Assembly: GCA_004570425.1 (NCBI GenBank)
Contig: SPQJ01000017.1
Span: 17,504-81,503, forward strand
Reading direction: 5' to 3'
Source: Bacillus sp. AZ43
Lineage (GTDB): Bacteria; Actinomycetota; Actinomycetes; Mycobacteriales; Geodermatophilaceae
Length of the DNA stretch: 64,000 nt
A program made the translations under genes and the position numbers. How positions within the stretch are numbered: position 1 is the first letter of the stretch; every line of letters begins with the position of its first letter. Below are positions 44,565 to 53,888 of the stretch, one piece after another. The notes below the pieces were generated by a model. That model saw only the letters and a list, made by a program, of their open reading frames with translations. It was not told where the DNA came from and did no database searches.

Positions 44565-44867
44565 ATGACCGCACCCGCCCCGCAGCCCGACCCCGGTTCT
44601 CCCGACCCCGACCGGCTCGAGGCCGAGATCGAGGCGACCCGCGAGCACCTGAGCCGCACCGTGGACGAGCTCGGCGCACGGCTGGACGTCCCCGCCCGGG
44701 CCAGGGAGAAGGCGTTCCGCGCCCGGGACACCGCGGTCGAGACCTACCGGGAGAGCCCGCCGGCGGTCATCGGCGCGGCCCTCGCCCTGGCCGGCCTGGT
44801 GGCCGGGATCATGATCGTGCGCAGGAAGCGCGCCGCGCGGCGCGCGCAGCCGAGGAGGAAGCGTTGA
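44565..44867 (+). CDS. DUF3618 domain protein
   Basis: 100 residues. The conserved start DRLEAEIEATREHLSRTVDELGARLD is the DUF3618 signature; then a helix and one membrane segment (ALALAGLVAGIMIV) near 73-88 and a very basic C-terminus. These proteins occur beside DUF4235 genes in actinobacteria; the role is unknown, perhaps membrane-envelope stress. ATG with GGAGG 4 nt upstream. Overlaps the next gene by 4 bp (TTGA). Confidence 0.87.
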   Translation: MTAPAPQPDPGSPDPDRLEAEIEATREHLSRTVDELGARLDVPARAREKAFRARDTAVETYRESPPAVIGAALALAGLVAGIMIVRRKRAARRAQPRRKR

Positions 44868-45166
44868 GCAAGCGCAACAAGGGTGAGGCCCCCAAGAACA
44901 AGGGGGCGAAGATGGCCTACCGGCCGATCGGCCTGATCGGTGGTCTCGTCGCGGGCTCGCTGAGCGGGATCCTGTTCAAGCAGATCTGGAAGCTGGTCGC
45001 CCAGGAGGAGGAAGCCCCCTCGGCGCTGCAGAGCGAGTACCGGATGCGCGAGGTCGTGCTGGCCGCGGCGATCCAGGGCGCGATCTTCGCCGCGACGAAG
45101 GCCGCCGTCGACCGGGCCGGTGCGCGCGGCTTCAAGCAGCTCACCGGCGCCTGGCCCGGCGACTGA
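44864..45166 (+). CDS. DUF4235 membrane protein
   Basis: 100 residues with two hydrophobic segments at about 20-40 and 63-82. The start is a TTG overlapping the DUF3618 stop; it is well supported by GAGGAGGAAG just upstream. An ATG at 44912 would leave out a Lys-rich N-terminus. DUF4235 is an actinobacterial membrane family that accompanies DUF3618; function unknown. Confidence 0.85.
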   Translation: MSKRNKGEAPKNKGAKMAYRPIGLIGGLVAGSLSGILFKQIWKLVAQEEEAPSALQSEYRMREVVLAAAIQGAIFAATKAAVDRAGARGFKQLTGAWPGD

Positions 45167-45170
45167 GTGC

Positions 45171-45234
45171 GGACCCTCCTGCTCCACCCGTCGCACGCTC
45201 GCGGCGGGACCCTGCAGGAGGGCCGGCGGTCGTC
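45171..45234. repeat. Family A palindrome, copy 5
   Basis: GGACCCTCCTGC ... TCGCACGCTCGCGGCGGGACCCTGCAGGAGGG; same orientation as copies 1 and 3. It separates DUF4235 from the YihY gene on the same strand and could act as an attenuating hairpin. Confidence 0.65.
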
Positions 45235-45255
45235 TCCCCCGCAGAGGAGTTACCA

Positions 45256-46386
45256 GTGGCTGGCACCCGGCAGCGCGAGAGCGCCGTCGACCGGATCCGG
45301 GAACGGGTCGAGGAGAAGGCCGCCCGCAGGGCTGCCGCGGCGAAGGCGGCCGCGGCGGCGCCGCCGGGCGACCCCGACCGGCCGCCACCCGGCTCGCCGT
45401 CGCCCAGCGAGCTGCCCGGCATCCACGCCGAGAAGCCCACGCAGATCCCGTGGCGCGGGTGGAAGCAGATCGTCAAGCGGGCGTGGGCCGAGAACAAGGC
45501 CGACAACATGCCGATCATCGCCGGCGGGGTGGCCTTCTTCGGGTTCCTCTCGATCTTCCCGGCGCTGATCGCGCTGATCTCGATCTACGGCCTGGTCGCG
45601 TCCCCCGAGACCGTCGCCCGCCAGGTGGAGGACCTCTCGGCGCAGCTGCCCGACGACGCCGCGGGCCTGATCGAGGACCAGCTGACGGCGATCGTCGACA
45701 ACAGCGGCAGCGCGCTGAGCATCAGCCTCGTGGTGTCGATCCTGGCCGCGCTGTGGAGCGCCTCGGGCGGCGTCGGGAACGTGATCACCGCGGTGAACAT
45801 CGCCTACGACGAGGTCGAGGCGCGCGGCTTCGTCAAGCTGAAGCTGCTGTCCCTGGCGCTCACCCTCGGCGCGATCGTCTTCGTCCTCATCACGTTCAGC
45901 CTGGTCGCCGTCGTCCCGGCGGTCATCGAGGCGCTGCCGCTGGGCGTCGTCGGCACGGTGCTGGCGCAGATCGCCCGGTGGGTGCTGCTGCTGGCCGTGT
46001 TCGCCGGGGCGCTGGCCGTCCTCTACCGGGTGGCGCCGGACCGGGACTCCCCCCGCTTCAGCTGGGTGAGCCTCGGCGCCGTCGTCGTCACGGTCATCTG
46101 GGCGGCCGTGAGCGTCGGGTTCGCCGTCTACGTGGACAACTTCGGGTCCTACGACAAGACCTACGGGGCCATCGCCGGCGTCATCGTGCTGATGCTGTGG
46201 CTGTACCTGACCTGCTACCTGGTGCTGCTGGGTGCGGAGATCAATTCCGAGGCCGAGCACCAGACGGCGCACGACACGACCACGGGCGACCCGGAGCCGA
46301 TGGGGCAGCGCGACGCCACGATGGCCGACACGCTGCCCGAGAAGCCGGAGCCGGAGAAGGGCGACAGCGACCCGACCCGCAGGTGA
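45256..46386 (+). CDS. YihY/virulence-factor BrkB family membrane protein
   Basis: 376 residues with six membrane helices between about 95 and 325. The family core NMPIIAGGVAFFGFLSIFPALIALISIYG, then LWSASGGVGNVITAVNIAYDE and the final helix DKTYGAIAGVIVLMLWLYLTCYLVLLGAEIN are typical. Charged N- and C-terminal cytoplasmic tails. GTG 45256 has AGAGGAG 7 nt upstream. Formerly called ribonuclease BN by mistake; now thought to be a transporter, with the substrate unknown. Confidence 0.92.
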   Translation: MAGTRQRESAVDRIRERVEEKAARRAAAAKAAAAAPPGDPDRPPPGSPSPSELPGIHAEKPTQIPWRGWKQIVKRAWAENKADNMPIIAGGVAFFGFLSIFPALIALISIYGLVASPETVARQVEDLSAQLPDDAAGLIEDQLTAIVDNSGSALSISLVVSILAALWSASGGVGNVITAVNIAYDEVEARGFVKLKLLSLALTLGAIVFVLITFSLVAVVPAVIEALPLGVVGTVLAQIARWVLLLAVFAGALAVLYRVAPDRDSPRFSWVSLGAVVVTVIWAAVSVGFAVYVDNFGSYDKTYGAIAGVIVLMLWLYLTCYLVLLGAEINSEAEHQTAHDTTTGDPEPMGQRDATMADTLPEKPEPEKGDSDPTRR

Positions 46387-46398
46387 GTCGCGGCGCCC

Positions 46399-47499
46399 TC
46401 AGCGGACGCGCGAGGGCACGAACGGCGGCTTGACGACCTCGACCGGCAACGACCGGCCACGGACGTCGACGGTCACCTCGTCGCCCTCGCCGACGCCGCT
46501 CGCCGTGTCCAGCAGCGCCAGGCCGATGCCGACGCGCAGGGACGGTGAGAAGGTCCCGCTGGTCACCGTGCCGATCGCGGCGCCGTCGGCTCCGAGCACC
46601 GTCATGCCGGGGCGGGGGCTCTGCCGGCCGGTGGCCCGCAGGCCCCACAGCAGCCGGCGCGGGCCGGCCTCCTTCTCGGCGAGCAGCGCCTCGCGGCCCC
46701 AGAACTCCGGCTTCTTCCAGCCGACGGCCCAGCCGGCGCGGGCCTGGACCGGGCTGATCTCCCGTGACAGCTCGTGCCCGTGCAGGGGGTAGCCCATCTC
46801 GGTGCGCAGCGTGTCGCGGGCGCCGAGGCCGCACGGCCGGATGCCCTCGGGCGCGCCGGCCTCCAGGACGGCGTCCCACATCTCCCCCGCCCGCTCGGCG
46901 GCGACCAGCAGCTCGTAGCCGTGCTCGCCGGTGTAACCGGTCCGGCAGACGGTCACCTCCGTACCGCCTCCGGTGCCGGAGACGAACGACATGTAGTCGA
47001 GCTCGCCCGGGAGGCCCAGCAGCTCCAGCACCTGCAGGGCCTTGGGCCCCTGGACGGCCAGGACGGCGACGACGGCGTGCCGGTTCTCCACGGTGATGCC
47101 GGACGGCGCGGCGTCGGCCAGCCGGCCCAGCACCTCGGCGGCGTTCGCGGCGTTGGGCACGAGCAGCACGTCGTCGGGACCGTGCAGGTAGACGATCAGG
47201 TCGTCGACGACGCCGCCGTCCTCCTGGCAGCACAGCGTGTACTGCGCCTGACCGGGGCCGATCCGGGTCAGGTCGTTGGTCAGGCAGGCGTTGACGAAGT
47301 CGGCCGCGCCGGGGCCGCGGACGGTGCCGGTGCCCAGGTGGGAGACGTCGAACAGCCCCACGCCGTCGCGCACCGCGGCGTGCTCGGCGAGGACGCCCCC
47401 GCCCGCGTACTCGATGGGCATGGACCAGCCGCTGAAGTCGGCGAGCTTGGCGCCCGCGGAGACGTGCCGGTCGTGGAGGGGGGAGGTCAGCGGGCTCAC
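46399..47499 (-). CDS. gcvT: Glycine cleavage system aminomethyltransferase (T protein)
   Basis: 366 residues; with tetrahydrofolate it releases ammonia and forms 5,10-methylene-THF from the H-protein-bound aminomethyl group. Fold markers: [42 protein letters not shown] with the folate-site Asp in DDLIVY, and [21 protein letters not shown]. No gcvH or gcvP is near. GTG 47499 lies 7 nt after TAGCGT and is preferred to 47508, which overlaps the -10. Divergent with pepA across only 35 bp. Corresponds to Rv2211c. Confidence 0.93.
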   Translation of the reverse strand: MSPLTSPLHDRHVSAGAKLADFSGWSMPIEYAGGGVLAEHAAVRDGVGLFDVSHLGTGTVRGPGAADFVNACLTNDLTRIGPGQAQYTLCCQEDGGVVDDLIVYLHGPDDVLLVPNAANAAEVLGRLADAAPSGITVENRHAVVAVLAVQGPKALQVLELLGLPGELDYMSFVSGTGGGTEVTVCRTGYTGEHGYELLVAAERAGEMWDAVLEAGAPEGIRPCGLGARDTLRTEMGYPLHGHELSREISPVQARAGWAVGWKKPEFWGREALLAEKEAGPRRLLWGLRATGRQSPRPGMTVLGADGAAIGTVTSGTFSPSLRVGIGLALLDTASGVGEGDEVTVDVRGRSLPVEVVKPPFVPSRVR

Positions 47500-47506
47500 C
47501 GGGCAC

Positions 47507-47528
47507 ACGCTAGTGCGGCCCGTACGAT
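47507..47528. promoter_or_regulatory. Back-to-back -10 boxes of gcvT (TAGCGT, minus) and pepA (TACGAT, plus)
   Basis: Minus box at 47512-47507 is 7 nt before GTG 47499; plus box at 47523-47528 is 6 nt before GTG 47535. Only 10 bp separate them, so the -35 zones lie in the opposite gene's first codons. Confidence 0.65.
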
Positions 47529-47534
47529 CGAGCG

Positions 47535-49049
47535 GTGCCGCCGACGATCACCGCCACCGACCACCCGCTGGAGAAGCTGACCGGGGACGCCGTCGTCGTC
47601 GCCGTCGGCAAGGGCCCCGACGGACCGCTGCCCACGCCGGGCGCGGAGGCCGTCGACCGGCTGCTGGGCGGTCGGCTGCTGCCGGCACTGGCCGACCTGG
47701 GCGTGCGCGGCACCGAGGACGAGGTCACCCGGCTGCCCTCCTTCGGCAACGGGCCGTTCCCCGTCGTCGCCGTCACCGGCCTCGGCGCGCCCGAGCCGAG
47801 CGGCGCCTACCGGCCGGAGGCCGTGCGCCGCGCCGCCGGCGCGGCCAGCCGGGCACTGGGCGGCCGCGGGTCGGTCGTGAGCCTGCTCGCCGCGGTGGGC
47901 GGCACCCCCGACGCCGACCGGCTGCACGCCGTCGGCGAGGGCGCGCTGCTGGGCGCCTACGAGTTCACCGCCTACAAGTCCGATCTGCCCGCCGGCCGGC
48001 CGGTGCCGCCGAGCGAGTTCACGATCGTCGTGCCCGACGCCGCGGCCGCCGAGACCGCGCTGCGGCGGGTCCGGGCCGTCGCCGACGCCGTCGCCCTGGT
48101 GCGCGACCTGGTGAACACCCCGCCGAACGACCTCCACCCCGCCGAGCTGGCGGCCCGCGGCGCCGCCGCGGGCGAGAAGCTCGGGCTGTCCGCCGAGATC
48201 CTCGACGAGGACGCGCTGGCCGCCGGCGGGTACGGCGGCATCCTCGCCGTCGGGCAGGGCTCGGTGCGCAAGCCGCGGCTCCTGCGGCTCTCCTACTCGG
48301 GCACGGGGGCGCGCAAGAAGATCGCCCTGGTCGGCAAGGGCATCACCTTCGACAGCGGCGGCCTCTCGATCAAGCCCGCGCTGAAGATGGAGGACATGAA
48401 GAGCGACATGGCCGGCGCCGCGGCCGTGATCGCCACCGTGTGCCTGGTCGCCCAGCTCGGCCTGCCGGTCGACGTCGTCGCCACCGTGCCGATGGCCGAG
48501 AACCTGCCCAGCGGCACCGCGTACCGGCCGGCCGACGTCGTGACCTTCCGCAACGGCAAGAAGGCCGAGATCACCAACACCGACGCCGAGGGCCGGGTGA
48601 TCCTCGCCGACGCCATCGCCCGCGCCGCCGAGGACCGGCCCGACTACCTGCTGGAGACCTCCACGCTCACCGGCGCCCAGCTGGTCGCCCTGGGAGCGCG
48701 CACCGCCGGCGTGATGGGCAGCGACGACCTGCGCGACGCCGTCGTCACGGCCTCCCGGCGCAGCGGCGAGAGCATGTGGCCCATGCCGCTGCCGCCGGAG
48801 CTGCGCAAGGGCCTGGACTCCCCGATCGCCGACTTCGTCAACGCCAACGCCGACCGGATGGGCGGCATGCTGGTCGGCGGTCACTTCCTCAAGGAGTTCG
48901 TGCCCGACGGCCTGCCGTGGGCGCACATCGACATCGCCGGCCCGAGCTTCAACACCGGCGCGCCGTGGGGCTACACCCCCAAGGGCGGCACCGGCGTCCC
49001 CGTCCGCACCCTGCTCGCCACCATCGAGGACCTGATAGCCCAAGGCTGA
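47535..49049 (+). CDS. pepA: Leucyl aminopeptidase (M17 family)
   Basis: 504-residue two-metal cytosolic aminopeptidase that cleaves N-terminal residues, mainly Leu, from peptides. Metal and catalytic segments: [16 protein letters not shown] near 272 with Lys and Asp, [10 protein letters not shown], and the signature [10 protein letters not shown] near 350 with Asp, Glu and Arg. N-terminal macro-like domain to about 180. GTG 47535 sits 6 nt after TACGAT. A terminator follows at 49079. Confidence 0.95.
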   Translation: MPPTITATDHPLEKLTGDAVVVAVGKGPDGPLPTPGAEAVDRLLGGRLLPALADLGVRGTEDEVTRLPSFGNGPFPVVAVTGLGAPEPSGAYRPEAVRRAAGAASRALGGRGSVVSLLAAVGGTPDADRLHAVGEGALLGAYEFTAYKSDLPAGRPVPPSEFTIVVPDAAAAETALRRVRAVADAVALVRDLVNTPPNDLHPAELAARGAAAGEKLGLSAEILDEDALAAGGYGGILAVGQGSVRKPRLLRLSYSGTGARKKIALVGKGITFDSGGLSIKPALKMEDMKSDMAGAAAVIATVCLVAQLGLPVDVVATVPMAENLPSGTAYRPADVVTFRNGKKAEITNTDAEGRVILADAIARAAEDRPDYLLETSTLTGAQLVALGARTAGVMGSDDLRDAVVTASRRSGESMWPMPLPPELRKGLDSPIADFVNANADRMGGMLVGGHFLKEFVPDGLPWAHIDIAGPSFNTGAPWGYTPKGGTGVPVRTLLATIEDLIAQG

Positions 49050-49078
49050 GGTGACGTGCCGGAGCGGCCACCGGCCGG

Positions 49079-49111
49079 CCCCGTCCCGAGGAGGACGGGG
49101 TCCTTCACCTA
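49079..49111. terminator. Terminator of pepA; short family A copy 6
   Basis: CCCCGTCC, loop CGAGGA, GGACGGGG, followed by TCCTTCACCTA. The ending matches copies 2 and 4, and the final CTA is the stop codon of the convergent gene. Confidence 0.7.
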
Positions 49112-49477
49112 GCGCGTGGTGGGGGGCCGGTGGTCCTTCGACTGCTTCTGGCGCGCGGACCAGTCGCGCATCCGCTGGGGGTAGCCGGTGACCTGCGCGT
49201 CGTAGACCGGGATCGACAGGTCGCGGGAGAGCTTGCGCGCGGTGTCCGGGCCGTCGATGCGACGGCGGGTCCACTCGCCGTCGGCGGCGACCAGCACGAT
49301 CGTCGTCTCGGTGACGGCGGTCCGCGGCTCGACGTAGCCCTCGACGCCGCGGCGGGTGGCGACGAACTGCTCGATGTGCCGCAGGTCGGCGCGCTGCGAC
49401 GCCCGGTCCAGGGTGCCGCGCCGGTCGTCGGCACGACCGCGTGGGCCGCGTCCGCGCAGCCGGTCGAACAGCCCCAT
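49109..49477 (-). CDS. Conserved actinobacterial protein of unknown function beside lpdA
   Basis: 122 residues. Basic N-terminus MGLFDRLRGRG, then HIEQFVATRRGVEGYVEPRT, TTIVLVAADGEWTRRRI and IPVYDAQVTGYPQRMRDW, which recur in proteins found beside lpdA in actinobacteria and often mislabelled as oxidoreductases. No cofactor motif is visible. ATG 49477 has GAGAGG 4 nt upstream; the frame extends to 49675 across the lpdA promoter region and is not used. Divergent to lpdA with 163 bp between. Confidence 0.82.
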   Translation of the reverse strand: MGLFDRLRGRGPRGRADDRRGTLDRASQRADLRHIEQFVATRRGVEGYVEPRTAVTETTIVLVAADGEWTRRRIDGPDTARKLSRDLSIPVYDAQVTGYPQRMRDWSARQKQSKDHRPPTTR

Positions 49478-49640
49478 CGCACCTCTCCCGTCCCCGGTCC
49501 ACCGGTTCCGGCGCGCTCGTGATCTTCGGCACGCCCGGGTAGGCAACGGTGGTCCCGGCCGGGTCGTTCCCGGAGTGGCAGGATGAGGTGCGTCCCCGCC
49601 TGCACCGGCGGGACGCCGACGACCGCACCGAGGAGAACTC

Positions 49641-51020
49641 GTGAGCTCACCCACCTCCCCCGCCGACCTGGTCATCCTCGGCGGTGGCTCCGGTGGCTAC
49701 GCAGCGGCGTTCCGCGCGACCGAGCTGGGCCTGAACGTCGTCCTCATCGAGAAGGACAAGGTCGGCGGCACCTGCCTGCACCGCGGCTGCATCCCGACCA
49801 AGGCGCTGCTGCACGCCGGAGAGGTCGCCGACCTGGCCCGCGAGGGCGAGCAGTTCGGCGTCAAGACCTCGCTGGCCGGCATCGACATGGACGGCGTCAA
49901 CGCCTACAAGGACGGCGTGATCTCCAAGCTCTACAAGGGGCTGCAGGGCCTGGTGAAGGCCCGCAAGATCACCTACGTCGAGGGCGAGGGGCGGCTGACC
50001 TCCCCCACCACCGTCGAGGTGAACGGCCAGACCTACGAGGGCAAGCACATCCTGCTGGCCACCGGGTCCTACGCCCGCTCGCTCCCGGGCCTGGAGATCG
50101 ACGGCAAGAAGATCATCACCAGCGACCACGCGCTCAACCTGGACCGCGTCCCGGCCTCGGCGATCATCCTCGGCGGCGGCGTCATCGGCTGCGAGTTCGC
50201 CAGCGCCTGGAAGTCCTTCGGCGTCGACGTGACGATCGTGGAGGCGCTCCCCCACCTGGTGCCGCTGGAGGACGAGTCGTCGTCCAAGCTGCTCGAGCGC
50301 GCTTTCCGGCGCCGCAAGATCGCCTTCGAGCTCGGCAGCCGGTTCTCCGGTGTCCAGGAGACCGAGAACGGCGTCAAGGTGTCGCTGGAGAACGGCAAGG
50401 AGATCGAGGCCGAGCTGCTGCTCGTCGCCGTCGGCCGCGGGCCGGTCAGCCAGGGCCTCGGCTACGAGGAGGCCGGCGTCGCCATGGACCGCGGCTACGT
50501 CCTCGTCGACGAGTACTGCCGCACCAACGTCCCGACCATCTCCGCCGTCGGCGACCTCATCCCGACGCTGCAGCTGGCCCACGTCGGTTTCGGCGAGGGG
50601 ATCCTCGTGGCCGAGCGCGTCGCAGGGCTCGACCCGGCGCCGATCGACTACGCCGGCGTCCCGCGGATCACCTACTCCGACCCCGAGGTCGCGTCCGTCG
50701 GCCTCACCGAGGCCCAGGCCAAGGAGCGGTACGGCCAGGTCTCGACCCTCACCTACGACCTGGCGGGCAACGGCCGCAGCCAGATCCTGAAGACGACGGG
50801 CGCCGTCAAGCTGATCCAGGCCGAGGACGGTCCGGTCGTCGGCATCCACATGGTCGGCAGCCGGGTCGGCGAGCTCATCGCCGAGGCCCAGCTCATCTAC
50901 AACTGGGAGGCGGAGGCCGACGACGTCGCCAGCCTCATCCACCCGCACCCGACGCAGAGCGAGGCGTTGGGCGAGGCGCACCTGGCCCTCGCCGGCAAGC
51001 CGCTCCACGTGCACGGCTGA
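49641..51020 (+). CDS. lpdA: Dihydrolipoyl dehydrogenase (E3)
   Basis: 459-residue flavoprotein that reoxidises dihydrolipoyl groups of 2-oxoacid dehydrogenase complexes with NAD. FAD motif [17 protein letters not shown], redox-active disulfide [16 protein letters not shown] near 45, NAD motif [12 protein letters not shown] near 183, FAD-site [14 protein letters not shown] and the C-terminal active-site base [16 protein letters not shown] start with GAGGAG 5 nt upstream. Followed 46 bp later by the E2 gene, so E3 and E2 are one operon. Confidence 0.96.
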   Translation: MSSPTSPADLVILGGGSGGYAAAFRATELGLNVVLIEKDKVGGTCLHRGCIPTKALLHAGEVADLAREGEQFGVKTSLAGIDMDGVNAYKDGVISKLYKGLQGLVKARKITYVEGEGRLTSPTTVEVNGQTYEGKHILLATGSYARSLPGLEIDGKKIITSDHALNLDRVPASAIILGGGVIGCEFASAWKSFGVDVTIVEALPHLVPLEDESSSKLLERAFRRRKIAFELGSRFSGVQETENGVKVSLENGKEIEAELLLVAVGRGPVSQGLGYEEAGVAMDRGYVLVDEYCRTNVPTISAVGDLIPTLQLAHVGFGEGILVAERVAGLDPAPIDYAGVPRITYSDPEVASVGLTEAQAKERYGQVSTLTYDLAGNGRSQILKTTGAVKLIQAEDGPVVGIHMVGSRVGELIAEAQLIYNWEAEADDVASLIHPHPTQSEALGEAHLALAGKPLHVHG

Positions 51021-51066
51021 ACCAGCTTCTCCCCATTCCCCCAGCGCCAGAAGGAGCACTGCCCCG

Positions 51067-52911
51067 ATGCCGACGTCCGTCACCATGCCCGCCCTGGGCG
51101 AGAGCGTCACCGAGGGCACGGTCACTCGCTGGCTCAAGCAGGAGGGTGAGCAGGTCGAGGCCGACGAGCCCCTCCTCGAGGTCTCGACCGACAAGGTCGA
51201 CACCGAGATCCCCTCGCCGGCAGCCGGCGTCCTGACCAAGATCCTGGTCGCCGAGGACGAGACGGTCGAGGTCGGCGCGGAGCTCGCGGTCATCGGAGGG
51301 GACGGCGACGGCGACGGCGGCGGGGACGCCGCGCCCCCCGCCTCCGCCGAGGACGCCGAGGAGACCCAGACGCCGGCCGAGCAGGTCGAGGACGCCGGCC
51401 CTGGGTCGTCGGAGACCGAGCAGCCCGCGCAGGAGCCCGAGCCCGAGCCGGCACAGGCTTCGGACAGCGGCTCCGGCGGCGGCGGCGAGGGGACCCCGGT
51501 GACCATGCCCGCCCTGGGCGAGAGCGTCACCGAGGGCACCGTCACCCGCTGGCTCAAGGCCGTCGGCGACGAGGTGACCGCCGACGAGCCGCTCCTCGAG
51601 GTCTCCACCGACAAGGTCGACACCGAGATCCCCGCCCCGGTCAGCGGCACGCTGCTGGAGATCACGGTCAACGAGGACGAGACGGTCGACGTCGGCGCCC
51701 AGCTGGCGGTGATCGGCGCCGCCGGTGGTGCCCCGGCCGCCGCCCCGGCGCCTGCGCAGGAGGCCCCGAAGCAGGAAGCCCCCAAGCAGGAGGCCCCGAA
51801 GCAGGAGGCCCCCGCCGAGGAGGAGCCGCAGGCCGCGCCCGCGGCGAAGCCGGCCGCGCCGGCGACCACCCAGCCCGGTGGTGACTACGGCGCCAGCGGC
51901 GCGCAGCCGGCCGCGTCGCCGACCTCGGCCCCGGCGCCCCAGGTCGCCCCGCAGGCGCCCGCCCCGTCCGGTGACGGCGGCGGCGCCTACGTGACGCCGC
52001 TGGTCCGCCGCCTGGCCGCCGAGAAGGGCGTCGACCTCGGCACCGTCACCGGCAGCGGCGTCGGCGGCCGGATCCGCAAGCAGGACGTCCTCGCGGCGGC
52101 CGAGAAGGCGTCGGCGCCCGCGCCGGCAGCGGCCGCCTCCGGCGGTGCCCGGACCCCCTCCCCCGCCGCCATGCCGGACACCTCGGTGCGCGGCCGCACG
52201 GAGAAGCTGTCCCGCCTCCGTGCCGTGATCGCCCGGCGGATGGTCGAGTCGCTGCAGGTCAGCGCGCAGCTGACCACCGTGGTCGAGGCCGACGTCACCA
52301 AGATCGCGCGGCTGCGGAGCAAGGCGAAGGCCGACTTCGAGGCCCGCGAGGGCGTCAAGCTGTCGTTCCTGCCGTTCTTCGCGAAGGCGTCGATCGAGGC
52401 GCTCAAGGTGCACCCGTCGGTGAACTCCTCCATCGACCAGGAGGCGGGCACCGTCACCTACCACGACACCGAGAACCTCGGGATCGCGGTGGACACCGAG
52501 CGCGGCCTGCTGGTGCCGGTCATCCACGACGCCGGCGACCTCAGCCTCGGCGGGATCGCCCGCAAGATCGCCGACCTCGCCGAGCGGACGCGCACCAACA
52601 AGGTGACGCCCGACGAACTGGGTGGCGGCACGTTCACGCTGACCAACACCGGCAGCCGCGGCGCGCTGTTCGACACGCCGATCATCAACCAGCCGCAGGT
52701 GGCGATCCTCGGCGTCGGCTCGGTCGTCAAGCGCCCGGTCGTCGTCCAGGACCCCAACTTGGGCGAGGTCATCGCGATCCGCTCGATGGTCTACCTGGCC
52801 CTGACCTACGACCACCGGATCGTCGACGGCGCCGACGCGGCCCGCTTCCTCACCACGGTGAAGGAGCGGCTCGAGGCCGGGCAGTTCGAAGGCGAGCTCG
52901 GGCTCGCGTGA
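51067..52911 (+). CDS. sucB: 2-oxoacid dehydrogenase E2 acyltransferase with two lipoyl domains
   Basis: 614 residues, DlaT/SucB-like (Rv2215). Two lipoyl domains at about residues 2-78 and 143-220, each with the lipoylated Lys in [11 protein letters not shown]; Ala/Pro/Glu-rich linkers; a peripheral-subunit-binding domain near 313-348 ([29 protein letters not shown]); and the catalytic core with [15 protein letters not shown] near 583-597. In mycobacteria this protein serves both pyruvate and other dehydrogenases and peroxide defence; the natural acyl group cannot be told here. AAGGAG lies 10 nt upstream of ATG. The lipoyl repeats are also highly similar as DNA. Confidence 0.95.
   Translation: MPTSVTMPALGESVTEGTVTRWLKQEGEQVEADEPLLEVSTDKVDTEIPSPAAGVLTKILVAEDETVEVGAELAVIGGDGDGDGGGDAAPPASAEDAEETQTPAEQVEDAGPGSSETEQPAQEPEPEPAQASDSGSGGGGEGTPVTMPALGESVTEGTVTRWLKAVGDEVTADEPLLEVSTDKVDTEIPAPVSGTLLEITVNEDETVDVGAQLAVIGAAGGAPAAAPAPAQEAPKQEAPKQEAPKQEAPAEEEPQAAPAAKPAAPATTQPGGDYGASGAQPAASPTSAPAPQVAPQAPAPSGDGGGAYVTPLVRRLAAEKGVDLGTVTGSGVGGRIRKQDVLAAAEKASAPAPAAAASGGARTPSPAAMPDTSVRGRTEKLSRLRAVIARRMVESLQVSAQLTTVVEADVTKIARLRSKAKADFEAREGVKLSFLPFFAKASIEALKVHPSVNSSIDQEAGTVTYHDTENLGIAVDTERGLLVPVIHDAGDLSLGGIARKIADLAERTRTNKVTPDELGGGTFTLTNTGSRGALFDTPIINQPQVAILGVGSVVKRPVVVQDPNLGEVIAIRSMVYLALTYDHRIVDGADAARFLTTVKERLEAGQFEGELGLA
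51085..51650 (+). repeat. Direct DNA repeat encoding the two lipoyl domains
   Basis: About 130 bp at 51085-51215 and 51504-51635 are nearly identical, including silent positions in ATGCCCGCCCTGGGCGAGAG and GACAAGGTCGACACCGAGAT. This suggests recent duplication or ongoing gene conversion. Confidence 0.75.
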
Positions 52912-52920
52912 CTCTCCCTC

Positions 52921-52954
52921 GATCGGGGTCCCGGCTCAGGCCGGGGCCCCGATC
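52921..52954 (+). terminator. Hairpin after sucB
   Basis: GATCGGGGTCCCGGC, loop TCAG, GCCGGGGCCCCGATC; one mismatch in 15. It lies between sucB and the TIGR01777 gene on the same strand. Confidence 0.75.
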
Positions 52955-52981
52955 GTCGTTCCGGGGGCGCAGGAGGAGCAC

Positions 52982-53884
52982 ATGAAGATCGCGGTCACGG
53001 GTGCGTCCGGGCTCATCGGGACGACGCTCCTCGAGTCGCTGCGCGGTGACGGGCACGAGGTCCTGCGGCTCGTCCGTCGCACCCCCCGGACCGCGGACGA
53101 GCACCGCTGGGATCCCCAGCACCGCCGGATCGCCCCCGGGCTGCTCGACGACGTGGACGCCGTCGTGAACCTCGCGGGCGCTCCCATCCGGCCGCGGCCG
53201 TGGACCCGGCGGTACCGCGAGCAGCTGCTGACCAGCCGGGTCGACGCGACGACGACGATCAGCGAGGCGCTCGCGGCGGCCCAGGCCGCCGACCCCACCC
53301 GGCGCCGCGTCCTCGTGAACGCCTCGGGCATCGGCTACTACGGGGACACTGGCGACACCCCCGTCCGCGAGGACGCCCCGCCCGGGGGCGACTTCCTCGC
53401 GCGGGTCTGCGTGCAGTGGGAGGCCGCGACGGCTCCCGCCGCCGAGGCCGGGGTCCGCGTCGTCCTCCTGCGCACCGGCCTGGTGCTCGGCGCCGACGCA
53501 CTGCTGGTGAAGGTCCTCGGCCTGGTGTTCCGGCTCGGGCTCGGCGGCCGCCTCGGCTCCGGCCGGCAGTACTGGCCCTGGGTCAGCCTCGCCGACGAGG
53601 TGGGCGCGATCCGGCACCTGCTGACCGCCGACGTGTCCGGCCCGGTCAACGTCACCGCGCCCACCCCGGTGACCAACGCGGAGTTCACCCGCGCGCTCGG
53701 GCGGGTGCTGCGCCGGCCCACCCGGCTGCCGGTCCCGGCGTTCGCGATCTCGGCGGGGCTCGGCGAGTTCGGGCGCGCGAGCGTCCTCGGCGGCCAGCGC
53801 GCCGTACCCGCCGCGCTGCTCGACTCCGGCTACGCGTTCCGCCACACCGACCTCCACGACGCGCTGCGGGCCGCCCTGCGCTGA
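52982..53884 (+). CDS. TIGR01777 family NAD(P)-dependent epimerase-like protein
   Basis: 300 residues of the SDR-extended/epimerase fold (Rv2216, SulA/YfcH-type). Nucleotide motif VTGASGLIGTTLLE at the N-terminus, VNLAGAPI, NASGIGYYGDTGD with catalytic Ser and Tyr positions, WPWVSLADEV, and the C-terminal DUF1731-like VLGGQRAVPAALLDSGYAFRHTDL. Catalytic activity is not established for the family; the conserved place between sucB and lipB suggests an accessory role around the lipoyl enzymes, but this is not proven. GGAGGAG 4 nt upstream of ATG. Confidence 0.9.
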   Translation: MKIAVTGASGLIGTTLLESLRGDGHEVLRLVRRTPRTADEHRWDPQHRRIAPGLLDDVDAVVNLAGAPIRPRPWTRRYREQLLTSRVDATTTISEALAAAQAADPTRRRVLVNASGIGYYGDTGDTPVREDAPPGGDFLARVCVQWEAATAPAAEAGVRVVLLRTGLVLGADALLVKVLGLVFRLGLGGRLGSGRQYWPWVSLADEVGAIRHLLTADVSGPVNVTAPTPVTNAEFTRALGRVLRRPTRLPVPAFAISAGLGEFGRASVLGGQRAVPAALLDSGYAFRHTDLHDALRAALR

Positions 53885-53888
53885 CCGG

